Position numbers and translations under genes: made by a program. A stretch of 64,000 nucleotides of DNA from Candidatus Limimorpha caballi (GTDB lineage Bacteria > Bacteroidota > Bacteroidia > Bacteroidales > F082), in assembly GCA_018064605.1 (NCBI GenBank), contig JAGHUX010000005.1, positions 186,001 through 250,000 on the forward strand, written 5' to 3'. Below, in pieces: positions 50,372-58,088 of the stretch; position 1 is the first letter of the stretch; each line of letters starts with the position of its first letter. The notes beneath the pieces were generated by a model. That model ran no database searches. It saw only the letters and a program-made list of their open reading frames with translations, and was not told the origin of the DNA.

Positions 50372-52366
50372 TTATTCAACTTTTGCACGTTTTGAATCCC
50401 AAATCATGTAGGCTATCAGGATGACATACATGACCACAGCGATGAGCGAAGCCACTGGTAATGAAGAGAATACGCCTTCGCCTGTCTTTACGACGAGGTC
50501 AACTTCGGCGAATTTCAGGATTGCGCTCACGACGCCCATCAACGCGCCGCCGGCGATGAAGCCTGAGGCGATGAGAGTGCCGCGGTCATAACGCGCCTTG
50601 CTGAGTCTCTCGTCCTTGCCACGTGCGACGTACCACGACACCGCGCCGCCGATGAGAAGCGGAATGTTGAGGTCGATCGGGATGAACATGCCGAGTGCGA
50701 ACGGCAGTGCCGGCACCTTCAAGAAAGTGAGTATCAAAGCGATAGCCGCACCGATTCCGTAGAGGAGCCACGGAGCGTTGCCGCCCGACATCATCGGCTC
50801 GATGACAGCCGACATGGCGTTTGCCTGCGGTGCCACCAACGCGCCGTCACCGACGAAACCGTATGCCTTGTTCAAGACCATGATGACGCCAGCCACCGTC
50901 GCCGAAGCCACTGCCACGCCAACAAACTTCCAGACCTCCTGGTTCTTAGGCGTCGTCCCGATCCAATAACCGACTTTCAAGTCGGTGATGAATGCGCCGG
51001 CGACCGCAAGAGCCGTGCAGACCACGCCGCCGATTATCAACGCCGCCGTCATGCCTGCCGCGCCACTCAGTCCTGCTGCGACCATCACCAACGAGGCGAG
51101 AATCAACGTCATGAGCGTCATTCCGCTGACAGGGTTCGACCCGACGATGGCAATGGCGTTTGCAGCCACTGTCGTGAACAAGAACGCGATGACTGCCACG
51201 ACAAGTATGCCTATTGCAGCATGACCGAAATTGCCGACGACACCGAATCTGAAGAACAAGAATGTAAGTATCAAGACGGCGATGACACCGATAACGATGA
51301 ATTTCATCGAGAGGTCACGCTGTGTACGTTCTTCATTTTCAGCACTTTTCTTGCCTTTGAACTCATTGGCCGCAAGTCCGACCGACGACTTTATCACGCC
51401 CCATGACCTTATGATGCTGATGACACCGGCCATCGCGATGCCGCCGATGCCGATATGACGCGCATAATCCTTGAAAATCATCTCCGGTGACATTTCGCCG
51501 ATTGTCATTTGGACGCCTGTGTTCATCAGGTCGATGATGTCAGTGCCCCAGATGAGGTTCATTCCAGGGATGATAATGAACCACACAAGCATTGAGCCAC
51601 AGCAGATTATGAAGGCGTATTTCAGTCCGATGATGTAACCGAGGCCCAGGACTGCGGCTCCGACATTGACTTTGAACATCAGCTTCACCTTATCGGCTAA
51701 AGCCATGCCCCACCCCATCACTTTTGTGGAGACTGTTTCGGCCCACAAACCGAATGTCGAGATGCAGAAATCGTAAAGTCCGCCGATCAGGCCGCTGATA
51801 ACCAACAACAAAGAGTCTTTTCCTTTTTTCTGACCGCTGACGAGCACCTGCGTCGTGGCGGTCGCCTCCGGGAACGGGAACTTGCCGTGCTGTTCCTTGA
51901 CGAAATATTTCCTGAAAGGGATGAGGAACAATATCCCGAGGACGCCGCCGAGCAGCGAGCTCAGGAAGACCTGCATGTAATTGATTTCGATGTCATAGCC
52001 TTTCCCCTGAAGGATATACAAGGCCGGAAGCGTGAATATCGCGCCGGCGACCACGCCGCCTGAGCAGCCGCCGATCGACTGGATGATGACATTTTGCGAA
52101 AGGGCGTCGTTTTTCTTCGCGACATTCGACAAGCCGATGGCGATGATTGCTATCGGGATTGCGGCCTCGAAGACCTGCCCGACTTTCAGCCCGAGATAAG
52201 CTGCGGCTGCCGAGAACAGGATTGTCATTAAAAGTCCGACAATGACTGACCACGCCGTCACCTCTTTGTATTTCTTCTTCGGTGACAGGATCGGTTCATA
52301 GACCTCGCCCGGTTTCAGTTCGCGCTGCGCGTTGCCGGGCAATTCAAATTTTTCGTTTTCTTCCAT
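50372..52366 (-). CDS. OPT-family oligopeptide transporter
   Basis: 664 residues with about 14-16 membrane helices. The first helix pair ends in AAAYLGLKVGQVFEAAIPIA, typical of bacterial OPT proteins, with the recurring NAIAIVGSNPVSGMTLMTLI and GGVVCTALAVAGAFITDLKVGYWIGTTP. OPT transporters move short peptides or metal chelates by proton symport. Its position directly before pepT points to peptides. It begins 23 bases after the sigma-54 regulator gene with no visible promoter between them. Confidence 0.93.
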   Translation of the reverse strand: MEENEKFELPGNAQRELKPGEVYEPILSPKKKYKEVTAWSVIVGLLMTILFSAAAAYLGLKVGQVFEAAIPIAIIAIGLSNVAKKNDALSQNVIIQSIGGCSGGVVAGAIFTLPALYILQGKGYDIEINYMQVFLSSLLGGVLGILFLIPFRKYFVKEQHGKFPFPEATATTQVLVSGQKKGKDSLLLVISGLIGGLYDFCISTFGLWAETVSTKVMGWGMALADKVKLMFKVNVGAAVLGLGYIIGLKYAFIICCGSMLVWFIIIPGMNLIWGTDIIDLMNTGVQMTIGEMSPEMIFKDYARHIGIGGIAMAGVISIIRSWGVIKSSVGLAANEFKGKKSAENEERTQRDLSMKFIVIGVIAVLILTFLFFRFGVVGNFGHAAIGILVVAVIAFLFTTVAANAIAIVGSNPVSGMTLMTLILASLVMVAAGLSGAAGMTAALIIGGVVCTALAVAGAFITDLKVGYWIGTTPKNQEVWKFVGVAVASATVAGVIMVLNKAYGFVGDGALVAPQANAMSAVIEPMMSGGNAPWLLYGIGAAIALILTFLKVPALPFALGMFIPIDLNIPLLIGGAVSWYVARGKDERLSKARYDRGTLIASGFIAGGALMGVVSAILKFAEVDLVVKTGEGVFSSLPVASLIAVVMYVILIAYMIWDSKRAKVE

Positions 52367-52389
52367 ATAAATATTTGATTTTAAATAAA

Positions 52390-53724
52390 TTACAAATCCA
52401 TTCCATAAAGATGCATTTTATTATATAATGTCTTCCTGTCGATTTGCAGGAGACGGGCCGCGACCGTCTTGTTTCCGCGGGCCTTGTTCAAGGCCGCCGC
52501 TATCTGCTCCTTCTCATCCCCGGGCCGCAACGCCATGTCATCAGGTTTCTCCTTGACGGCTGCGGTGGCGAACACCGGCAGATTATCGACGGTAATCTCA
52601 TGGTTTTCAGCGAACAGAGCCGCCCGGCGAATCACGTTTCTCAGTTCGCGCAGGTTTCCGTCCCAACGTTGCCGGCGGAGAAGCTCGAGGGCGTCGTCTG
52701 TGATATGGTCGATGTCTTTGTCAAGTTCTTCATTCGCCGCTTCAAGGAAATGATACGCGAACTCCTCGATGTCGTCGATCCTGTCGCGCAACGGCGGCAC
52801 TTCTATCGAGAACTCGTTGATCCTGTGATACAGGTCCTGTCTGAACCCGCCGTTTTCTATTGCCCTCAGGAGGTCTTCATTGGTCGCCGCGATTATTCTG
52901 ACATCCACTTTGACATCCTGTGTCGAGCCGACAGGCCTCACCTTCTGTTCCTGCAAAGCCCTAAGCAGCTGTTTCTGAACATCATATGGCAGGTTTCCGA
53001 CTTCGTCGAGGAATACGGTCCCGCCTTTGGCCTCCTCGAAGACGCCTTTCTTGTCGCCTATCGCCGACGTGAACGAGCCTTTCAGATGTCCGAAGAGTTC
53101 GGAGGGCGCGAGCTCTTTCGAGAGGCTCCCGCAATCGACGGCGATGTACGGCTTGTCGCTGCGTTTGCTTTGTTCATGGATCATTCGGGCGATGTACTCC
53201 TTTCCGGTGCCGCTCTCGCCGAGTATGAGCACCGACATCTTCGTCGGCGCCACGAGGGCCACATGCCTGTAAACCCGCTGGATGACGTCGCTTTTCCCCT
53301 TCACGACCTTTTTCACATCCTTGGCGGAAGACGACTTCCGCGTGCGGGCCGGCTCCTTTTGCTCGGCGCTCAGCGCCATCTCGATTTTTTGCTGAAGTAT
53401 GACCGGGTTGATCGGCTTCCTCAGATAGTCATACGCGCCGAGCTTCATCGCGTTCACGGCGGTCTGAACGTCGGCGTATCCGGTCATTATAATGAAAGGC
53501 GCGGTGATGTTTCTCTCCCTGGTGCATGTCAGAAGCATGATCCCGTCACCATCAGGGAGCCGCAAGTCGCTCAATATCAAATCAAAATCATTGTCACAGA
53601 GTTCCTTTTCCGCGGCAGACACCCTTGACACCAGAACCGGGTCCCATGCGTTTTTCGTGAACCAGGTGCGAAGCATCGTACCGAAAGCCGCGTCATCTTC
53701 GACAATCAAAATCCGTCTGCTCAT
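52390..53724 (-). CDS. NtrC-type sigma-54-dependent response regulator
   Basis: 444 residues. Receiver domain (about 1-120) with Asp53 in LSDLRLPDGDG; AAA+ domain with Walker A GESGTGKE at 169-176 and Walker B in GGTVFLDEVG; and a C-terminal Fis-type helix-turn-helix (AARLLQIDRKTLYNKMHLYG). The sigma-54 contact loop, usually GAFTGA, reads GSFTSA at 216-221; the key Thr is kept. No sensor kinase is adjacent. The same-strand OPT and pepT genes follow closely, so it may be co-transcribed with its targets or autoregulated. A TATTTTTG element lies 25 bases upstream. Confidence 0.92.
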   Translation of the reverse strand: MSRRILIVEDDAAFGTMLRTWFTKNAWDPVLVSRVSAAEKELCDNDFDLILSDLRLPDGDGIMLLTCTRERNITAPFIIMTGYADVQTAVNAMKLGAYDYLRKPINPVILQQKIEMALSAEQKEPARTRKSSSAKDVKKVVKGKSDVIQRVYRHVALVAPTKMSVLILGESGTGKEYIARMIHEQSKRSDKPYIAVDCGSLSKELAPSELFGHLKGSFTSAIGDKKGVFEEAKGGTVFLDEVGNLPYDVQKQLLRALQEQKVRPVGSTQDVKVDVRIIAATNEDLLRAIENGGFRQDLYHRINEFSIEVPPLRDRIDDIEEFAYHFLEAANEELDKDIDHITDDALELLRRQRWDGNLRELRNVIRRAALFAENHEITVDNLPVFATAAVKEKPDDMALRPGDEKEQIAAALNKARGNKTVAARLLQIDRKTLYNKMHLYGMDL

Positions 53725-53749
53725 TTTGCAAATATTTTCACTTGAGGTG

Positions 53750-53757
53750 CAAAAATA
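53750..53757 (-). promoter_or_regulatory. Promoter -7 element of the sigma-54 regulator operon
   Basis: TATTTTTG on the minus strand, 25 bases before the ATG at 53724. It is a housekeeping-type element; no clear sigma-54 -24/-12 pair was seen in this gap. Confidence 0.6.
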
Positions 53758-53830
53758 CTAATTTTATCGATTGCCGTAATTTATATTTTAAATTTCGCCG
53801 ACATTTTTTGACGGATGACCGTATAAAATG

Positions 53831-53862
53831 GGAAATCCGGCATCAGGCGACACCGGACTTCC
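53831..53862 (-). terminator. Hairpin downstream of the coiled-coil lipoprotein gene
   Basis: On the minus strand GGAAGTCCGG pairs with CCGGATTTCC (one G-T pair), followed by CATTTTATA. It lies 25 bases past the stop at 53888 and is a moderate terminator. Confidence 0.6.
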
Positions 53863-53887
53863 GTAAATATTGAAAACGAGCAGAAAA

Positions 53888-54733
53888 TTACTTGGTAAAC
53901 ACTACCAAATATTTAGTTACACTCCAGAATGCATCTGGGTCTGTGATTTGCAATGTGAATGTGCCTTCGCCCTTCACGAGTGTGTATGATGATGCCGGAT
54001 GGCTTGAAAGGACGACGGCCTTTCTCGCTTCGTAGGTGATCTCATTGAGCTCGCGCTTGTCAGCCTTCGTGAATTTCTCCGTAGGGACAGACTGCTTGAG
54101 GACTTCTCTCTTGTTGAGGATACCCATCTCCTTGAGCTGTTTCTTTGTCGCGTTGATGTAATAAACCTGATTCATCTCGTTGATGACATCTGTCTTTTCG
54201 TTGGAGACCTTCTCGATTGTCGCGTTTGCATTGTTGAGGTCGTTGCTGAGACCTGCGACCTGTGTGTTCAAGCCGGCGATCTCCTGGTCTTTCGCGGCGA
54301 TCGTGTTCTGGAGGTCGGCAATCATCTGATCCTTCTCCTCAATCTGCGCCTGGAGCTTCTTGATCTGGTAACGGAGATTGCTGGCTGTCTTGTTCGACTT
54401 CTCGAGGACATTGTTCAATGAGTCGAGACGCATGCGGTTGACTGCCATGACTTCCTTGATCTGGAGAAGTTCGGAGACGATCTGCTCTCTCTGTGTGCTG
54501 CCTTCCTGCTGGACGAGGAGGATGCCTTCCGCGTCGCGGATTGCCTGGAGGTTGTTTTCAACGTCGTTGATGATGCCAATAGCAGCGTTGTACTGATTTT
54601 CAATGTCGGCTTTCTGGACTTCAACAGCCTGCTTTTCAGCTAACAAAGCCTGATACTTCTTTGAATTTTCAACGCATGAGCTAAGGATAAGCGCTACTAA
54701 TGCGACTGATACAATTGTTAAAGTTTTCTTCAT
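53888..54733 (-). CDS. Coiled-coil lipoprotein of unknown function
   Basis: 281 residues. Lipobox LILSSC with Cys20. Residues about 25-190 form a long coiled coil with clear heptads (LRYQIKKLQAQIEEKDQMIADLQNTIAAKD and onward). The C-terminal 90 residues form a compact domain (TEKFTKADKRELNEITYEARKAVVLSSHP, then TLQITDPDAFWSVTKYLVVFTK) with no recognised family. It may act as an envelope tether or spacer, by analogy with Lpp-like proteins, but no peptidoglycan-linking residue is evident. The best promoter match lies about 205 bases upstream (54946-54939). Confidence 0.78.
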   Translation of the reverse strand: MKKTLTIVSVALVALILSSCVENSKKYQALLAEKQAVEVQKADIENQYNAAIGIINDVENNLQAIRDAEGILLVQQEGSTQREQIVSELLQIKEVMAVNRMRLDSLNNVLEKSNKTASNLRYQIKKLQAQIEEKDQMIADLQNTIAAKDQEIAGLNTQVAGLSNDLNNANATIEKVSNEKTDVINEMNQVYYINATKKQLKEMGILNKREVLKQSVPTEKFTKADKRELNEITYEARKAVVLSSHPASSYTLVKGEGTFTLQITDPDAFWSVTKYLVVFTK

Positions 54734-54938
54734 TTGTGTTATAAATTTAAAATTAGTTTGTGCTTACATTTGTACTGATACCAAAACCATACCAAATTAA
54801 TCTTTTTCAATCTTCTCACTTCAACTTGCTGAATTTCAATATTTTAAAAAAAAGAATTCAAATTCAGACCAATCACACATTGTGGAAAACTGTAGAACGA
54901 ATCCACAAACGTCCACATCCCCTCAAAAATTAATCGTG

Positions 54939-54946
54939 CAAAGATA
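54939..54946 (-). promoter_or_regulatory. Possible promoter of the coiled-coil lipoprotein gene
   Basis: TATCTTTG on the minus strand, about 205 bases before the ATG at 54733, implying a long AT-rich leader. No closer TAnnTTTG was found on that strand. Confidence 0.45.
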
Positions 54947-54978
54947 CAACAATTATGAACACGACCAAAAAAAAATTA

Positions 54979-54986
54979 TAATTTTG
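54979..54986 (+). promoter_or_regulatory. Promoter -7 element of the DUF2779 nuclease gene
   Basis: TAATTTTG, 31 bases before the ATG at 55018. Confidence 0.65.
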
Positions 54987-55017
54987 CAGAAATTTCACAA
55001 AATCACAAAACAACAAG

Positions 55018-56334
55018 ATGCATATACTATCAAAGTCCACATATATAAAAGGTGTCCAGTGCATCAAGGCGCTGTATCTTTTCAAGAACCGTCCGTTCCT
55101 TCGCGACAAGCTGAGCCTTGAGAAAATAGCCAAATTCCGCCGAGGCACCGATGTCGGGATCCTCGCGCAACAACATTTCCCCGGCGGCGTCAACATGACC
55201 CCGAAGTCGCCGGCACTGTTCGACAAAATGGTGAAGGAAACAATGGAGAACATCAGCAACCCAGATGTCAACGTAATGTATGAGGCTGTGTTTCAATACG
55301 ATGACACTTTGATAATGCTAGACATCATTGTCCGCGACGGCGACAAATGGCGGGCCATTGAAGTGAAAAGCTCCTTGAGCCTCAGCCCGACTTATTACAA
55401 AGACGCCGCACTGCAATATTATGTCTTGAAAGGAAGCGGAGTGCCGGTTTCCGACATTCAACTTATGTACATCAACAAAGACTATATCAAAAACGGCGAC
55501 TTGGACTTGACACAATTATTTGTATTTCAATCTGTTAAAGATTACGCCGAACAATATCACGATGTCATAGCGGAGAACATCAGGAGTTTCAAAGAAGCCA
55601 TTGCACAGCCGCATTCCCCGAAAATCGAGATAGGAAGGCAATGCGAACTTCCGTACCGATGCGAGTTCCACGGGCATTGCTGGAAAGACGTCCCCGAAGA
55701 CAGTGAGCTATACACCGAAGGCCTCACCGACGAGCAGATTGACGCAGTACGCCAGAAAACGTATTATATTGATTACAAATCACTTTTCGACCTTCTCGGC
55801 GAACGTGACAGACCGACGGCGTTCCTCAACCTTTTGTTTTACAGTCCGGCAGTGCCAATCTTCGACGGCGACAAGCCATACACCGAGTTCATCATCGGAT
55901 TCTCGGTGCTTTCAAACAACGGAAATTTCGACAGGATTTACAACTGGGACTGCCTCGACGACTTGTCAAGATGGAAAGACAGCCTCAAGCTGCTAAGAGA
56001 ACAACTTTCCGATTTTGAGCGCGTTGTGTGTTTCGCACCGCAGAACATCACCGCGTCGTTGCAGAGATTCAGCGTCATCGACTCAAAGGACATCAACTAC
56101 AAAATATTGAATTTCAGAGACATACTCCGCGAATCGCATTATTATCACGACAAGACCAAACGCGACATGTCATTAAAAAACGTTTACGAAAGTTTGTACC
56201 CCAACAAGACACTTTTCGAGCACAGCCGCATCATACTCAACGCGTTCAGCAGCACAGAGAAGAACACGGTCACAAGAGACATGGAGTTGGAAAACAAAGC
56301 CTTACGCGACGTGTACCGTCATTTCTGCCGTTAA
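55018..56334 (+). CDS. DUF2779 protein with Cas4-like iron-sulfur nuclease domain
   Basis: 438 residues. The N-terminal part reads as a PD-(D/E)XK nuclease of the Cas4/AddB type: Asp102, then E115-V-K117 in WRAIEVKSS. Four Cys are placed as in iron-sulfur members: Cys15 (GVQCIKALYL) far upstream and Cys209, Cys215 and Cys221 (QCELPYRCEFHGHCW) after the nuclease core. The C-terminal half (about 240-438) starts YYIDYKSLFDLL and is the DUF2779 region, which may have an RNase H-like fold. No cas, addAB or defence gene is adjacent. Nuclease activity is inferred; biological role unknown. Confidence 0.8.
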   Translation: MHILSKSTYIKGVQCIKALYLFKNRPFLRDKLSLEKIAKFRRGTDVGILAQQHFPGGVNMTPKSPALFDKMVKETMENISNPDVNVMYEAVFQYDDTLIMLDIIVRDGDKWRAIEVKSSLSLSPTYYKDAALQYYVLKGSGVPVSDIQLMYINKDYIKNGDLDLTQLFVFQSVKDYAEQYHDVIAENIRSFKEAIAQPHSPKIEIGRQCELPYRCEFHGHCWKDVPEDSELYTEGLTDEQIDAVRQKTYYIDYKSLFDLLGERDRPTAFLNLLFYSPAVPIFDGDKPYTEFIIGFSVLSNNGNFDRIYNWDCLDDLSRWKDSLKLLREQLSDFERVVCFAPQNITASLQRFSVIDSKDINYKILNFRDILRESHYYHDKTKRDMSLKNVYESLYPNKTLFEHSRIILNAFSSTEKNTVTRDMELENKALRDVYRHFCR

Positions 56335-56379
56335 GAAGGAAAAGTTATCAACATCTTATAAACAAGCCGTGTTTTGTAT

Positions 56380-56387
56380 TAATTTTG
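56380..56387 (+). promoter_or_regulatory. Promoter -7 element of dnaB
   Basis: TAATTTTG, 21 bases before the ATG at 56409. It excludes the long in-frame extension that overlaps the DUF2779 gene. Confidence 0.65.
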
Positions 56388-56408
56388 CGGCTCGAAAATC
56401 AGGATGAT

Positions 56409-57992
56409 ATGATGAGCAATGACACACTGAAAAAAGTCGTCTTCAGCAAGCAGCAGACATCGGCGTTGCCGTCGGAGTTACTTGGCGCGCAGGGTCGCAT
56501 TCCGCCGCAAGCCGTTGATTTGGAAGAAGTAGTGCTCGGCGCACTCATGCTTGAAAAGGAAGCCGTAAACGCCGTTATCGACATTTTGACGCCGGAAGTA
56601 TTTTACAAAGAGGCACATCAGATTATCTTTGCGGCAATAAAAGATTTGTTCACAAAGTCAGAACCAATTGATATTCTGACTGTTACAAATCACCTAAAAT
56701 CTACCGGCGACCTTGAGGCCGTCGGCGGGCCGTATTACATCTCGCAGCTAACGAACCGCGTCGTGTCGTCGGCCAACATCGAATATCACTCACGCATCAT
56801 TCTTCAGAAATACATTCAGCGTCAATTGATTCTGATTTCTTCCGAGACGATAAAAGACGCCTACGAAGACTCTGCCGACGTCTTCGACCTGCTGGATGCA
56901 GCTGAAAACAAGCTTTTCCAGATCAGCGAGAACAACCTGCGCCGCAACTACGACCAGATGCCCGACTTGGTGAAGCTCGCCATCGAAGACATAGAGAAGG
57001 CGAAGAACGCGGGCGCGACCCTGCGCGGCGTGCCGTCGGGGTACACCGAACTCGACCGCATCACGCAAGGCTGGCAGAAATCCGACCTCATCATACTGGC
57101 AGCGCGTCCGAGTATGGGTAAGACCGCGCTGGCGCTCAACATGGCCCGCAACGCAGCCGTCGATTTCAACAAACCCATCGCGTTCTTCTCGCTGGAGATG
57201 TCGTCAGTACAGCTCGTGACACGTCTGATCTCCGCCGAGACATCACTCACCGCCGACAAGCTGCGCACCGGACAGCTCGCCGAATACGAATGGCAACAGC
57301 TGAACACGAAAGTGTCGCCGCTCGTCAACGCAAAACTCTTCATCGACGACACGCCGCAGCTCTCGGTCTTCGACTTAAGAGCAAAATGCCGCCGCTTGAA
57401 ACAACAGCACGACATACAGATGGTTTTCATTGACTATCTGCAACTTATGACAGCAAAGACGGAGAAGAACGGAAACCGCGAGCAGGAAATCAGCACCATA
57501 AGCCGCTCGTTGAAGAGTCTGGCGAAAGAACTCAACATCCCGGTCTTGGCCTTGTCACAGCTCTCACGCAGCGTGGAGTCGCGTCCGGGATCGAAGAAGC
57601 CTATCCTCTCCGACTTGCGTGAATCGGGCGCCATCGAACAGGATGCCGACATGGTTCTCTTCATCTATCGTCCTGAATATTACGGACTTCAGGAAGACGA
57701 GAACCACGCTTCGACCAAAGGCGTCGCCACGGTCAGCATCGCGAAACACCGCAACGGAAAGCTCGGCGACATCGACCTGCGCTTCGTCGGACAATACGCT
57801 CGTTTTGAAGACCTTGAGCAGGATTTCATCAATGGCAACCAAGGTTCAGGTGCAGCTCCCGATGGCGGCGGAATGGGCGACACGAAACAATTCGCGCCAA
57901 ACACGGCATTTGGAAACAACATACCCGAAGGCGGCATCAAACGTCTTGGGTCGAGGATGAACTCCGAGCCGCTCGACGACGTGCCGTTTTAG
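56409..57992 (+). CDS. dnaB: Replicative DNA helicase DnaB
   Basis: 527 residues from the ATG at 56409 (a second ATG follows directly). The N-terminal domain starts at RIPPQAVDLEEVVLGALMLEKEAV and the RecA-like helicase domain has Walker A AARPSMGKTALALNMAR, Walker B MVFIDYLQLM, and the arginine-finger region near SKKPILSDLRESGAIEQDADM. The Gly/Ala-rich C-terminal tail (QGSGAAPDGGGMG) is typical of the phylum. It is the ring helicase at the replication fork. The TAG is followed at once by a 7-bp repeat array shared head to head with the arcC end. Confidence 0.96.
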   Translation: MMSNDTLKKVVFSKQQTSALPSELLGAQGRIPPQAVDLEEVVLGALMLEKEAVNAVIDILTPEVFYKEAHQIIFAAIKDLFTKSEPIDILTVTNHLKSTGDLEAVGGPYYISQLTNRVVSSANIEYHSRIILQKYIQRQLILISSETIKDAYEDSADVFDLLDAAENKLFQISENNLRRNYDQMPDLVKLAIEDIEKAKNAGATLRGVPSGYTELDRITQGWQKSDLIILAARPSMGKTALALNMARNAAVDFNKPIAFFSLEMSSVQLVTRLISAETSLTADKLRTGQLAEYEWQQLNTKVSPLVNAKLFIDDTPQLSVFDLRAKCRRLKQQHDIQMVFIDYLQLMTAKTEKNGNREQEISTISRSLKSLAKELNIPVLALSQLSRSVESRPGSKKPILSDLRESGAIEQDADMVLFIYRPEYYGLQEDENHASTKGVATVSIAKHRNGKLGDIDLRFVGQYARFEDLEQDFINGNQGSGAAPDGGGMGDTKQFAPNTAFGNNIPEGGIKRLGSRMNSEPLDDVPF

Positions 57993-58088
57993 TTATAAGA
58001 GTAGAGAGCAGAGTTAAAAGAGCGCGGAGCGACAACAATCCATCGTTACTCCGCGCTCTTTTAACTCTTATTTCACTCTTGTCTCTTA
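57991..58088. repeat. Facing 7-bp repeat arrays forming a long hairpin between dnaB and arcC
   Basis: From the dnaB stop the plus strand reads heptads AGTTATA, AGAGTAG, AGAGCAG, AGTTAAA, then AGAGCGCGGAGCGACAAC. From the arcC stop the minus strand reads TAAGAGA, CAAGAGT, GAAATAA, GAGTTAA and AAGAGCG. The two give a perfect 19-bp stem (58011-58029 with 58049-58067) around a 19-base loop. It can act as a transcription barrier for both genes, though it lacks a T tract. Confidence 0.85.

Noticed and set aside
52444..53628. Open frame of 394 codons on the plus strand
   Set aside because: It lies antisense inside the sigma-54 regulator, whose domains are complete. The frame is a by-product of codon bias in that gene and shows no family features.
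54881..56353. Replication origin near dnaB
   Set aside because: DnaA-box-like sequences occur (TGTGGAAAA at 54881, ATCCACA at 54901, GTCCACA at 54911, TTATCAACA at 56345), but each has one or more mismatches, they are scattered, and dnaA/dnaN are absent. Genome-wide GC skew would decide.
56028..56408. In-frame extension of DnaB by 127 codons
   Set aside because: It overlaps the DUF2779 gene, lies upstream of the dnaB promoter element, and normal DnaB proteins begin near the ATG at 56409.
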